Source of the DNA: Prevotella sp.
Lineage (GTDB): Bacteria > Bacteroidota > Bacteroidia > Bacteroidales > Bacteroidaceae
DNA: 32,953 bases
Direction: 5' to 3'
Assembly (NCBI GenBank): GCA_016281815.1
Contig: JAEEJK010000070.1
Location: forward strand, 1 to 32,953
Position numbers and translations under genes: made by a program. This document shows positions 17,083 through 25,554 of this stretch, piece after piece (the stretch's first letter is position 1; each line of letters opens with the position of its first letter). The notes beneath the pieces were generated by a model. It had not been told where the DNA came from. It was given only the letters and a program-made list of their open reading frames with translations, and did no database searches.

Positions 17083-19092
17083 TCACAATTTATCCACATC
17101 TATAGACAGACCTATGCTGAAGGAAGTACCTGAAGTCAGCGGAGAACAATAGTAATATGCCTTTGGCTTGTAATTGAAGATATTGTCGACAGCAGTGTTG
17201 AGGTTGATGCCCTTCCATATATGGTGCTGAAGCATCAGTTTCCAGATGGTGTAACCCTGATCTACATTGGTGCTGCCTGACTGTGGTTTGCCTTGGCTGC
17301 GACCTGAGAGAGCCGCATCAAGAGCATAGTAGCGAGAGAAACGATGGTCGTAGCCTACCCGCCACGTAAAAGAATGCGAACGGGGTTGGGAGAACTGTGA
17401 GTAGATGACGTTGCCTGTCTCATGCATCCAGGAGTAGTTCAACCGGAATGACACCCCGCAATCCCAGATATGCCCTAAACTCATATCGACGCCCCACACC
17501 TTGATGCCATCCTCATTCCAGTAAAGCGCACTTTCCATGCCCTCGTAAAGTCCGCCATCGATGGTGGTGATACGCTTGTCAAAGATATTGCAATACCCCA
17601 TGAGGGTAAAGTTGTAGCGTCCGTTCAGGACCCCGCTGTTTCTGATGCGGTTGGTCCTCTCGATGGCGACATTGAAATTGTGGCTCTTCTCCGGTTTCAA
17701 GTCAGGATTTCCGAGGATCATATACCCCATGTTGCCCATGTCGAAGTGCATATACATCTCCTTGAGAGAAGGAGCCCTGAAACCACTGGCATAGTTGGCA
17801 CGGAAGGTCATCCATGGGAACTTATACACGACGGCGAGACGCTCTGTGAGCGCCTTTTGGGCAGAAGCAGAGAAATAATCGTAACGCACACTACCCACGA
17901 TGTTCAGTTGGTTGGTGATGTTCCAGTCAAACTGAGCATAGCCGTCGACATTGTCTTGCGCGTGGTTGGCGTTGTCAACAAACTGATAAGTCGTGAGATA
18001 GTCGTGCATATAGTCGGCCCCGAGGATCAGATGATTCTTTCCAAACGAATGGCTGTACAGCGCATGCAACACATGCTGCTGATTGCTGTAGTCATGGTCG
18101 TGAGTCCGCGAACCGTCGGGCAGGAAATTGGCCTTGTCATACTGGTCGAAAGCGTATGACAGATCAAGATGTCGGTCCTTGTTCCAAGTATACCTTCCTT
18201 TCAGTCCGGCACTGTATCCATTGAAATGATAGTCGTGCGTGTCGCGCTCACTTGTGCGGAAGAAATAGTTCCCCCTCCCGATGAGTGTCAACTGTTCCGT
18301 GGCGCGCCATGTCAGTCTCTCCTTGACATTGTAGGTCTTTTGCCCATAGAGCCGGCTGATATCCGATTCGTCTTTCAATACCGACTCATCATAAGGCAAG
18401 CCCTGCGCCTTCTTCATCAGTTCCATGGCCACCTCCTCAGCCGAGTGAGCCTTAGGCAGGTCTACAGGATCAATTTTAGTATGTTGGAAACTCGTCTGCG
18501 AGTTCCATTTTGCCTTGTTGAATGAGAATGTAGCGCCATGGCGCCATTCATTCCCGAAAGAGTTGAAGCGCGAGTTGACATTTGCCGTCCAAGGCTCGAT
18601 GTTCTCCCTGCTGATGATGTTGACCACCCCACCCACGGCATTAGAGCCATAGAGCGCCGAAGACGCACCTTTCACAATCTCTATGCGCCCCACGTTGTCG
18701 AGATTCAGGCGGTTGTAGTCAACGTTGTCCATGGTCTCGCCAGCCATTCTCTCCCCATCGACGAGGAAGAGCACCGCATTGCCGCCAAATCCGCTCATGT
18801 TGAGAGACGTCTCCTGACTCATGGCCAAGCCGAACTCCAGTCCTGGAATCTCCTGTGTCAGCATGTCCTGAATATTCGTGGCATCAGCAATCTTGATGTC
18901 ATGGAGAGTGATCAGCCTTGTGACAACAGGTGCATCTTTCAGAGCCTTAGGCGAGTGTGAAGCCGTGATGACCACGGGTTCAAGGTCTATGGAGTCACGA
19001 ATCGCCTGGGCAGAAATTCCACCGGCCAGCATGGACAAAACCATGCCGGCCAAGATGGAATGTGCAAACCTGCTCTTCAAGTATTTTGTCAC
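17083..19092 (-). CDS. TonB-dependent receptor, haem/cobalamin-receptor-like
   Basis: This is an outer-membrane transporter of 669 residues without a carboxypeptidase-like N-terminal domain, so it is not of the SusC type. It has a signal peptide (to about 29), a TonB-box region (DSIDLEPVVITASHSP), a plug domain with FLVDGERMAGE and IEIVKGASSALYGSNAVGGV, and a barrel ending SIGLSIDVDKL. Within the barrel the pair GFRAPSLKEMYM and GNPDLKPEKSHNF resembles the FRAP and NPDL motifs of haem receptors such as HmuR, but similar motifs occur in other small-ligand receptors, including BtuB-like ones. Its start follows the calycin-like lipoprotein stop by only 3 bases, so the two are surely co-transcribed and probably work together. 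The exact ligand is unknown. Confidence 0.85.
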   Translation of the reverse strand: MTKYLKSRFAHSILAGMVLSMLAGGISAQAIRDSIDLEPVVITASHSPKALKDAPVVTRLITLHDIKIADATNIQDMLTQEIPGLEFGLAMSQETSLNMSGFGGNAVLFLVDGERMAGETMDNVDYNRLNLDNVGRIEIVKGASSALYGSNAVGGVVNIISRENIEPWTANVNSRFNSFGNEWRHGATFSFNKAKWNSQTSFQHTKIDPVDLPKAHSAEEVAMELMKKAQGLPYDESVLKDESDISRLYGQKTYNVKERLTWRATEQLTLIGRGNYFFRTSERDTHDYHFNGYSAGLKGRYTWNKDRHLDLSYAFDQYDKANFLPDGSRTHDHDYSNQQHVLHALYSHSFGKNHLILGADYMHDYLTTYQFVDNANHAQDNVDGYAQFDWNITNQLNIVGSVRYDYFSASAQKALTERLAVVYKFPWMTFRANYASGFRAPSLKEMYMHFDMGNMGYMILGNPDLKPEKSHNFNVAIERTNRIRNSGVLNGRYNFTLMGYCNIFDKRITTIDGGLYEGMESALYWNEDGIKVWGVDMSLGHIWDCGVSFRLNYSWMHETGNVIYSQFSQPRSHSFTWRVGYDHRFSRYYALDAALSGRSQGKPQSGSTNVDQGYTIWKLMLQHHIWKGINLNTAVDNIFNYKPKAYYYCSPLTSGTSFSIGLSIDVDKL

Positions 19093-19095
19093 AAT

Positions 19096-19581
19096 TTATT
19101 TCTTATTTCCTGAAAATTGCCCAACAAAGTCAAACGGCATATTGCCGTACTTCAATGCAAATGTCACAACTACCTTATTGTTGTTGAAGATGATTGTTAC
19201 GTCATTAACGGAATAAACTTTCTGCTCCCCTTTAGAATTTAACACAGTACCTTCGTATGAAGCCAGCCTACCCACGATATTATCGCCATTCTTTGTCAGT
19301 GTGATGTTCTTTACAAGAAGTGCAGGAAGTGACATCATACCCTCTCCGTATTCAGGAATAGTCATGTCGATAGATGTGTCTGAGGCTTTGGTAAACTCAA
19401 ACGTCTTGGTTCCTTTATCTGGATCTCCCATGACAGTCATGATTTCTTCACCAGTATAAGAGCCTGCCACCTGTGAGGCAACAGCCTGCGCTGGCTCATC
19501 ATCATCATTTCCACAAGCACTCATTCCCATGACGATGGCCACTGCGGCAACCATCATCATCATCAAATTTTTGATTTTCAT
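19096..19581 (-). CDS. Calycin-like lipoprotein, putative partner of the adjacent receptor
   Basis: A 161-residue lipoprotein with a signal ending GMSAC (Cys23) and an acidic GNDDDEP tail, typical of surface-exposed Bacteroidota lipoproteins. The rest (about 40-161) is a single beta-rich domain beginning VAGSYTGEEIM and ending MPFDFVGQFSGNK, resembling calycin-like lipocalin-type domains that form small ligand-binding barrels. No enzyme motif is seen. It ends 3 bases before the receptor start. By analogy with HmuY-HmuR the pair may capture and hand over a small ligand; that is inference. It lies 46 bases downstream of the membrane-protein gene and may have its own weak promoter. Confidence 0.75.
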   Translation of the reverse strand: MKIKNLMMMMVAAVAIVMGMSACGNDDDEPAQAVASQVAGSYTGEEIMTVMGDPDKGTKTFEFTKASDTSIDMTIPEYGEGMMSLPALLVKNITLTKNGDNIVGRLASYEGTVLNSKGEQKVYSVNDVTIIFNNNKVVVTFALKYGNMPFDFVGQFSGNKK

Positions 19582-19627
19582 ACAATAAAAACGATTGATT
19601 AATAATTTAAAAATCTAATAAAGTGTT

Positions 19628-20419
19628 TTATTTCTCTGTTCCCAACTGTTGGGTGGTATAGTCATATTCTGATCCGTATGTGCTGTGAGGAATGCTGAAG
19701 ATGAGGATCATGAACAGGACAGCAAAACAGACGACCCATTTGTTGTGCTTCCACTTCAGGGTGGCAAGAGCAGCCACAAAGAACAGGAATGACAGCAGCG
19801 TCTTGTTGTCCGTAAGGTCTGTTCCGAACGGGACCCCCGTCCACCATGGACCGAAAGCCGCATGCTGCACGAGAGGTCCGAAGATGAAGCCCCCGACAAA
19901 GAGGGTCGCCACGGTGATTTTCAGCCATTTTTTATAACTTTTGTTCCTGATCACCCTCAAGAAAGTGTAGACAGCGAACAGCATGGCCGCAAACATCAGC
20001 AAGATATGTGGCACCAAGATGGTGGCAGGAACATCATTTCGGAACCGTATCACCACCGGCTCCTCAGCAGGCCAATTCTTTCCGTCGAGAGTGACATAAT
20101 ATTGCAGTTTTCCCCCGACCGGCTGCGCTGGCAATGCAGCCTGCAACCCACCTTCATCCCATTTGAAATCCACTGTGGTGTATTCATTCGTTGTCGGATA
20201 TTGGCGGTAATGCAACTGTGCCTTGGCATTTGACGAGACGCCTTTAAGAATCACCGTCTCATCTTGCTGCACACCACTTCTGGGGAACTTGATCTTATGC
20301 TTTTCCCCATTCAATTCCATGGTCACTTTCTTGGGATAAGTGGGACCGGTCATGCGCTGGTATACGCTCAATGCCAATGTGATGACTACGGCTAAAAGCC
20401 AATACATGATTTTTCTCAT
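19628..20419 (-). CDS. Multi-pass membrane protein of unknown function, Bacteroidota-type
   Basis: A 263-residue protein with one N-terminal membrane span (about 5-20), a periplasmic beta-rich domain (about 25-125, with KVTMELNGEKHKIKFPRSG and LQYYVTLDGKNWP), then four spans between about 128 and 245. The loop AFGPWWTGVPFGTDLTDNKT (about 189-208) is strikingly polar and Trp-rich and looks conserved in similar proteins I recall from Bacteroidota, but I cannot assign a function. The start overlaps the stop of the M28 peptidase by 4 bases (ATGA), so the two are translationally coupled. Confidence 0.75.
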   Translation of the reverse strand: MRKIMYWLLAVVITLALSVYQRMTGPTYPKKVTMELNGEKHKIKFPRSGVQQDETVILKGVSSNAKAQLHYRQYPTTNEYTTVDFKWDEGGLQAALPAQPVGGKLQYYVTLDGKNWPAEEPVVIRFRNDVPATILVPHILLMFAAMLFAVYTFLRVIRNKSYKKWLKITVATLFVGGFIFGPLVQHAAFGPWWTGVPFGTDLTDNKTLLSFLFFVAALATLKWKHNKWVVCFAVLFMILIFSIPHSTYGSEYDYTTQQLGTEK

Positions 20420-21684
20420 CTCACAGGAGGTGTTAAGTGAACTTGAAATACGATTGTCTCTTCGCCCCGGAGCACTTTCACAGGAATGGTGGTGCCAGGC
20501 TGCAGTTCCGACAAGCGCTGCATATATTCTTCGATGTCCTTGAGAGGCTTACCGTCAATTTCCTGAATGACGTCGCCGCTCCTGATGCCCGCATTGTGTG
20601 CAGGTTTTCCAGCCACCACGATGTCGGCACGAAGACCGGGGATGTCGCTTGCCCCCATGACATCAGGCATCAGGCCCAATGTGACCTTGAACTTGGCATG
20701 GCTCATTTTCTGGCTGCTTGGCACATTGATATAATCGGGTGCCTCAGGCATGTTTGCCAACCGGGCGACCAAATCCTTCGTGAAGTCCAGGGTCTGCTGC
20801 ATACCATCATAATTCAAGGTGAAAGGCTTATCTGCGGGAGTGTGGTATTCCATGTGACCACCCGTAGTGAGGAAGAGGACCGGGATTTCGGCCGCCACGA
20901 ATGAGGCATGGTCGCTTGGACCATAACCATCAGGAATACAGGTAACATGGAGGCCTGCCTGTTGGGCGGCATCCTCCACCATGGCCTTGAATCCACTGCT
21001 GGTGCCCGTCCCCGACACGCTCATGGCATGGTCGCGCATGCGTCCCACCATATCCAGATTCACCATCGCGACAATACTTTTTTTGTCTTTAGGGAGGTTG
21101 ATGCGCTGTTTGTCATCTTGTTTCATCCAATCCAGGAAGAACTTGGAACCGACAAGTCCCTGTTCCTCTGCTCCAAAGAATGCGAAGATGATGCTCCGGG
21201 GCGAACGCACCTTTTTAAAATGCTCGGCCAACTGAAGCACCACGGCATCACCGCTGGCATTGTCGTCTGCCCCAGGATGCACCGCCACGGTATCGGGACG
21301 ACGTGAGCCAGACCCTTCACCACCCCACCCCAGATGGTCATAATGCGAACCGACCACGATGTATTCGTTTTTCAGCCGCTTGTCTTTTCCCGGAAGCACA
21401 GCAATGATGTTATGGGTAGTTCTCTTCTCAGTCTTCCCATAGGTGAAATTGTGATAGTATCCTTTCAGTTTCTTTTCCCTGACAATAGGTTTGAGTTTCA
21501 GACCGCGAAGTTTGCCTGCAATGTATTCAGAAGCGAGGGTGTCGCCTTCAGTGGCCGGATACCTGCCCTGAAGTTCCTGCGAAGCCAGGTATTCCACGGT
21601 TTGCCTCATGTCGTCCTGCTTTTGAGCATGTGTCTGCAAGACAAGTGCCAAAGCCAGGAAAAATATATAATACCTAATTCTCAT
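20416..21684 (-). CDS. Secreted M28 zinc aminopeptidase with C-terminal PDZ domain
   Basis: This should cleave N-terminal residues from peptides in the periplasm or outside the cell. The 422-residue protein has a signal peptide (1-20) and a complete M28 metal site: His in GSHYDHLG (about 113), Asp in PGADDNASG, the catalytic Glu pair in FGAEEQGLVG, Asp in NLDMVGR, and His in MEYHTPAD. A PDZ domain follows (about 335-415), with GLRADIVVAGKPAHNAGIRS and GDVIQEIDGKPLKDIEEY, as in the M28-PDZ subgroup. Its start lies 28 bases below a good promoter box, making it the first gene of the minus-strand unit. Confidence 0.92.
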   Translation of the reverse strand: MRIRYYIFFLALALVLQTHAQKQDDMRQTVEYLASQELQGRYPATEGDTLASEYIAGKLRGLKLKPIVREKKLKGYYHNFTYGKTEKRTTHNIIAVLPGKDKRLKNEYIVVGSHYDHLGWGGEGSGSRRPDTVAVHPGADDNASGDAVVLQLAEHFKKVRSPRSIIFAFFGAEEQGLVGSKFFLDWMKQDDKQRINLPKDKKSIVAMVNLDMVGRMRDHAMSVSGTGTSSGFKAMVEDAAQQAGLHVTCIPDGYGPSDHASFVAAEIPVLFLTTGGHMEYHTPADKPFTLNYDGMQQTLDFTKDLVARLANMPEAPDYINVPSSQKMSHAKFKVTLGLMPDVMGASDIPGLRADIVVAGKPAHNAGIRSGDVIQEIDGKPLKDIEEYMQRLSELQPGTTIPVKVLRGEETIVFQVHLTPPVR

Positions 21685-21712
21685 GAATCTTGCGCTGTTT
21701 TAATTCCGGGTG

Positions 21713-21720
21713 CAAAGTTA
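21713..21720 (-). promoter_or_regulatory. -7 promoter element for the M28 operon
   Basis: On the minus strand this reads TAACTTTG, an exact TAnnTTTG match 28 bases upstream of the peptidase start. It may drive all four minus-strand genes down to 17083. Confidence 0.6.
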
Positions 21721-21850
21721 CAACAAAGATTTTAATCTCACACTCCACATTTATTATGATTTTTTCTGTTTTAAGTTGACAGCGACCAAATAGATAAGCA
21801 GTGAAATTTTGACAATTATATCCCTTATCCAGCAAAAAATCATTGATTTC

Positions 21851-21881
21851 TTTGCCATATCGGAAATAACAATTACCTTTA
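21851..21881 (+). promoter_or_regulatory. Promoter of the receptor/DUF4249 unit
   Basis: TTTG at 21851-21854 and TACCTTTA at 21874-21881 (7 of 8 consensus positions) are separated by 19 bases, the normal Bacteroidota spacing. The ATG at 21945 is 63 bases downstream. Confidence 0.5.
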
Positions 21882-21944
21882 GGGCTTCAAAATAAAACCC
21901 ATTTCCAAGTGATTCCGACAGACATTGATTGCAAGTCTACAGAC

Positions 21945-24035
21945 ATGCCCCATCACATTTGTTTCAAGCACTGGCTGGCACTTCTCCTGTTGTGTCTCTC
22001 AGCCACCACCGACCTCACCGCTCAGAACGATGTGGTCCGTGAAGACACGCTTGAAGAACTGACCGTGATGTCACGTTCGGCACAGCGCAGACTTGAAGAG
22101 GTGCAGGTGGGCGTGGAAAAAATCGACATAGGCACGATGGCCAAGGCACCATCGATTTTTGGTGAGCGCGACATTCTCAAGAATCTGCAACTGCTGCCAG
22201 GTGTGAAGAGCGAGAGCGAGGCATCCAGCGGTTATCAGGTGAGAGGCGGCACCTCAGCACAAAACCTGATCCTGCTTGATGGAGCCACTGTCTACAATGC
22301 CGGTCACCTGATGGGGCTTTTCTCCACCTTCTACGACGGAGCGCTCAACAATGCCTCCCTTTACAAGGGGACGGTGCCCGCCGTCTTCGGTGGCGGCACC
22401 TCCTCAGTGTTTGACATCAGCACTCGGGTAGGCGACATGCGCCAATATCATTTTGGAGGTTCCGTCGGTCTGCTCTCTGCCAGTGTGACGGCAGAAGGTC
22501 CCATACAGACCGACCGTTCCTCCTTCCTGTTCACCGCCCGCCGCTCCTATCTCGACCTGTTTCTCAAAATGACGAAAGACTACAGGAACAATACGCTCAA
22601 TTTCTACGACACCAACCTGCAGTTCTCCTTCCGTCTGTCACAACGCGACCGTCTGTCGCTGACCTTCTTCCGAGGCCGGGACAACATGGGAGTGGAAGAC
22701 CTGATGGACATGAATTGGGGCAACACCACCGCCAATGCGGGATGGCTGCATACGTTCGACGACAAGCATCACGCCTATACCCAACTCACCTTCAGCCACT
22801 TCGGCAGCGACGTGGGCATCGACATGCTCGACATCTACTACACGATGAAAGGCTTCATCAGGCATCTCACGCTGCATCACGACCAACGCTGGATGCCCAC
22901 TCAGCGTATGACCCTCAAATATGGCTTCGAGTCCACTTACCTGCAGTTGCAGTCTGCCGAATGGGACATCAACCTGTTGCATCAGAGAGAGAAGCGAGAT
23001 GCATGGAGCAACGCCGTCTGGCTGCATCATGAATGGAAGGTCGCCAATCACCTGGAGTTGTCGTCAGGTCTGCGCCTCCACCTTCACAGCGTTCTTGGCG
23101 GAGCCCCCTATTACCATCTCGACGATGCGGGCAACATCACCCAAACCGAGCACCCTGGCAGCGGACATATCGTGAAGACCTACACCCATCTGGAGCCCCG
23201 TTTCAGCGCCAACTGGCAAATAACACCCCGCCAGAGCATCAAGATAGGCTACAGCCGCATGACACAGGACATCCATGCCATCCGTGGCAGTTCGATGTCG
23301 ATGCCCTTCGACCGCTACACCATGTCCAGCAACCTTCTGAAGCCCGAGGTGGCCGACCAGGTGGCCGCCGGATGGGCAGGAATCACCCCTGGCAGCGACT
23401 ACGACTTCTCCGCAGAAGCCTATTTCAAGACCATCCACAACGTCTATGACTACCGCGACGGGAAATCATTCTATTCTGAGATAGAGATTGAGCGTCTGTT
23501 GCTTGGAGGTCGCGGCCGTGCCTATGGACTTGAACTCTGCGCCCACAAGAACAAAGGGAAATTGACAGGCTGGGCCAGTTACACCCTGTCGTGGTCGGAG
23601 AACAAGATTGCCGGCATCAACAACGGCGACTGGTATACAGCCTCCAACGACCGTCGCCACGACTTCTGCATCATCGGCATCCTCGAGGGCCGACGAGGAT
23701 GGGAATTCTCCGCCATGTGGCGCTACAACACCGGTCAGGCACTGACTGCCCCCAGCAGCAAATACGAAGTCAACGGCAGGACCTATTACTATTATGCCGA
23801 ACGCAACGGTTACCGTGCCCCTGCCAGTCACCGTCTCGACCTCAGTGCCACGCATACCAAACGGCTGCGTCATGCCACCCGCATCTGGTCGTTTGGCATC
23901 TACAATGCCTACAACCGTTACAACCCCTATGTCATCCGTTTCATCAACGACGAAGACAAGCCATCGGGCACCACTACCCAACTGACAGCGATGTTTGGCA
24001 TTGTGCCCTCCATCACTTTTGCCTTAAAATATTGA
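21945..24035 (+). CDS. TonB-dependent receptor paired with DUF4249
   Basis: An outer-membrane transporter of 696 residues from the ATG at 21945 (MPHHICFKHWLALLLLC), which gives a clean signal peptide; an upstream GTG at 21909 would place 12 charged residues before it. After the signal comes a TonB-box/plug region (EELTVMSRSAQRRLEEVQ, QLLPGVKSESEASSGYQVRG, LILLDGATVYNAGHLMG). The receptor barrel has LFTARRSYLDLF and ends with IVPSITFALKY. The carboxypeptidase-like N-terminal domain usual for DUF4249-linked receptors is missing. The substrate is unknown. The DUF4249 lipoprotein gene follows after 57 bases that contain an 18-bp tandem repeat. Confidence 0.9.
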   Translation: MPHHICFKHWLALLLLCLSATTDLTAQNDVVREDTLEELTVMSRSAQRRLEEVQVGVEKIDIGTMAKAPSIFGERDILKNLQLLPGVKSESEASSGYQVRGGTSAQNLILLDGATVYNAGHLMGLFSTFYDGALNNASLYKGTVPAVFGGGTSSVFDISTRVGDMRQYHFGGSVGLLSASVTAEGPIQTDRSSFLFTARRSYLDLFLKMTKDYRNNTLNFYDTNLQFSFRLSQRDRLSLTFFRGRDNMGVEDLMDMNWGNTTANAGWLHTFDDKHHAYTQLTFSHFGSDVGIDMLDIYYTMKGFIRHLTLHHDQRWMPTQRMTLKYGFESTYLQLQSAEWDINLLHQREKRDAWSNAVWLHHEWKVANHLELSSGLRLHLHSVLGGAPYYHLDDAGNITQTEHPGSGHIVKTYTHLEPRFSANWQITPRQSIKIGYSRMTQDIHAIRGSSMSMPFDRYTMSSNLLKPEVADQVAAGWAGITPGSDYDFSAEAYFKTIHNVYDYRDGKSFYSEIEIERLLLGGRGRAYGLELCAHKNKGKLTGWASYTLSWSENKIAGINNGDWYTASNDRRHDFCIIGILEGRRGWEFSAMWRYNTGQALTAPSSKYEVNGRTYYYYAERNGYRAPASHRLDLSATHTKRLRHATRIWSFGIYNAYNRYNPYVIRFINDEDKPSGTTTQLTAMFGIVPSITFALKY

Positions 24036-24040
24036 AAAGA

Positions 24041-24076
24041 GTCCGACGAGTCAGAAAAGTCCGACGAGTCAGAAAA
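24041..24076 (+). repeat. Two tandem copies of an 18-bp repeat between receptor and DUF4249 genes
   Basis: GTCCGACGAGTCAGAAAA occurs at 24041-24058 and again, identical, at 24059-24076. The array sits between the stop at 24035 and the ATG at 24093, so its copy number sets the spacing of the two genes. Confidence 0.9.
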
Positions 24077-24092
24077 GATAAGAGAAACGATC

Positions 24093-24983
24093 ATGAAAGC
24101 AAGAATAATGATGCCCCTCCTCTGTGTGCTGCTATTCACCGCATGCGAGAAAGAGATTGATTTCGACTATCACGAAATCGCTCCGTTGGTGGTTGTCGAA
24201 GGACGGGTGACCAACGAGGGCACAGAGGTGCATATCACCAAGAGCCGATCGGTGACCGACTCCGTGCGTGGAAAGACGCTTCCTGGTGCGACCGTTGTCA
24301 TCACCTGCGATGGGCATCAGGAAACGCTCTCTTACCACCCTGCCGATGACTGCTACAAGTCAGCCATGAAAGGGCAGGCGGGCAAGACCTACCAATTGAG
24401 CATCGACTTCGAAGGCAAGCATTATGAGTCGACATCCACCATGCCAGCCCCTGCTCCCATCATCTCCACCCAATTCTACTGGATGAAGGTGCTGGAAGAG
24501 CGTCTGCTGGTCAACGTGCTGTGGGCCACTGATCCCCGACCTGATGTCCGCGACTATTATTATTTCCGTATGGACCGCCGTTCCTCCCATCCCCATGTCT
24601 TGGCCAAGATAAAGAACCATCCCAAGCCCTATCGCTGGAATGTGTTCGACGACCGTGGCAACCCGCCGGGCTTTGTTTTCCGCGACATCCATTGCATGAT
24701 GGAACGGACAGCCGAGGAAGACAAGGAAGATGACTGGGACAGGATTCTGTATGCAGGAGACACCATCACGATGCAGTTGATGACCATCGACCAGCCCACC
24801 TACGACTATTTCCGCACGCTCATCTCAGGACAGAGCGGCGGAGCCAATCCCATCAGCAATATCACAGGAGGATGTCTGGGATATTTCACCGCCGCCAGCA
24901 TATGCAGGTCCGACACTCTCATCTACCGGCCGGAGGAAGTGCTGGATGCGACGGATTATCACCCACAATTCAGCGGGGAATAA
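24093..24983 (+). CDS. DUF4249 family lipoprotein
   Basis: A 296-residue lipoprotein with a signal ending FTAC (Cys14), followed by EKEIDFDYHEIAPLVVVEG, which matches the usual opening of DUF4249 proteins (short acidic linker, then a first beta strand with VVEGxVTN). The middle contains GATVVITCDGHQETLSYHP and later YYYFRMDRR and GDTITMQLMTIDQPTYDYF, the last being a hallmark near the family's C terminus. Proteins of this family are encoded next to TonB-dependent receptors and are thought to be surface or periplasmic partners; their role is not established. The cluster ends here with no obvious terminator. Confidence 0.85.
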   Translation: MKARIMMPLLCVLLFTACEKEIDFDYHEIAPLVVVEGRVTNEGTEVHITKSRSVTDSVRGKTLPGATVVITCDGHQETLSYHPADDCYKSAMKGQAGKTYQLSIDFEGKHYESTSTMPAPAPIISTQFYWMKVLEERLLVNVLWATDPRPDVRDYYYFRMDRRSSHPHVLAKIKNHPKPYRWNVFDDRGNPPGFVFRDIHCMMERTAEEDKEDDWDRILYAGDTITMQLMTIDQPTYDYFRTLISGQSGGANPISNITGGCLGYFTAASICRSDTLIYRPEEVLDATDYHPQFSGE

Positions 24984-25038
24984 GAAGAAAAAAAGTATCT
25001 TTTTATCTCAACTGACCATGAAATCCGAAATATTTTCC

Positions 25039-25046
25039 TAAATTTG
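25039..25046 (+). promoter_or_regulatory. -7-like element before the truncated barrel gene
   Basis: TAAATTTG is an exact consensus match, 53 bases before the ATG at 25100. It may be the original promoter, retained after loss of the 5' coding part. Confidence 0.45.
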
Positions 25047-25099
25047 TGCTGTCGTTGTGTGATTTCATTACTTTGTTTTAGCACCACCGAAGAACCACC

Positions 25100-25447
25100 A
25101 TGACCTATTTGAATATCCCCATCCTGGCCAACTATTACATTGCTCCTGGATTAGCCATTAAGGCAGGTATTCAACCTGGTTTCCTATTGGGTCAGAAAAC
25201 AAAAGGTTCTGAAAGGATATCGGGAGGCAATTGGGCAGATTTTGAAGATTCAGAAACAGAAGGTTTGAAGAAACTCGACATCTCCATTCCCATTGGCTTA
25301 TCTTATGAAATTTCCAATTTCGTCATTGATGCCCGCTACAACCTCGGTGTGACGAAAATCGTAGATGACCGTGATATTCTTGATGATTATGACAAATCCA
25401 AAAACAGTGTCTTCATGCTGACCTTGGGTTATAAGATTTCTTTCTAA
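25100..25447 (+). pseudogene. Outer-membrane beta-barrel protein lacking its N-terminal half
   Basis: The 115-residue reading frame matches only the second half of small PorT/OmpA-barrel-type proteins (about 200 residues). TYLNIPILANYYIAPGLAIKAGIQPGFLLGQ is the typical mid-barrel segment, ISIPIGLSYEISNFVIDARYNLG follows, and the last strand ends MLTLGYKISF with the correct terminal Phe. There is no signal peptide, and the frame upstream of the ATG closes at TAG 25079-25081 after six codons. No matching N-terminal half is visible in the preceding 115 bases in any frame. It is most likely a 5'-deleted remnant; expression of a fragment that could not be exported is unlikely to be functional. Confidence 0.75.
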
Positions 25448-25497
25448 AACCAATAGCAAGGAGCGCGGGCGCCCCGCCCCGCATCAACAATACCGAT

Positions 25498-25533
25498 GGC
25501 GACCTCGTCTGCAATGATGCTGACGAGGTCGCC
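25498..25533. repeat. Perfect intergenic inverted repeat between convergent genes
   Basis: GGCGACCTCGTC pairs with GACGAGGTCGCC (12 bp, 12-base loop). It is preceded at about 25460-25485 by an unusually GC-rich tract (gcgcgggcgccccgccccgc). No T run flanks either side, so it may terminate transcription or be a small palindromic repeat element. It lies between the stops at 25447 (+) and 25555 (-). Confidence 0.7.
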
Positions 25534-25554
25534 CGCTTTCCGAGTCCGGTGAGA

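Noticed and set aside
17083..19092. Calling the receptor HmuR specifically
   Set aside because: FRAP/NPDL-like motifs are suggestive but shared with other receptors, and the axial His residues cannot be confirmed by eye.
19582..19627. TAGATTTT on the minus strand as a separate promoter for the calycin-like lipoprotein
   Set aside because: Only a partial match in a very AT-rich 46-base gap; left open rather than annotated.
21909..21944. GTG start for the DUF4249-linked receptor
   Set aside because: It adds 12 residues before a good signal peptide; the ATG at 21945 fits better.
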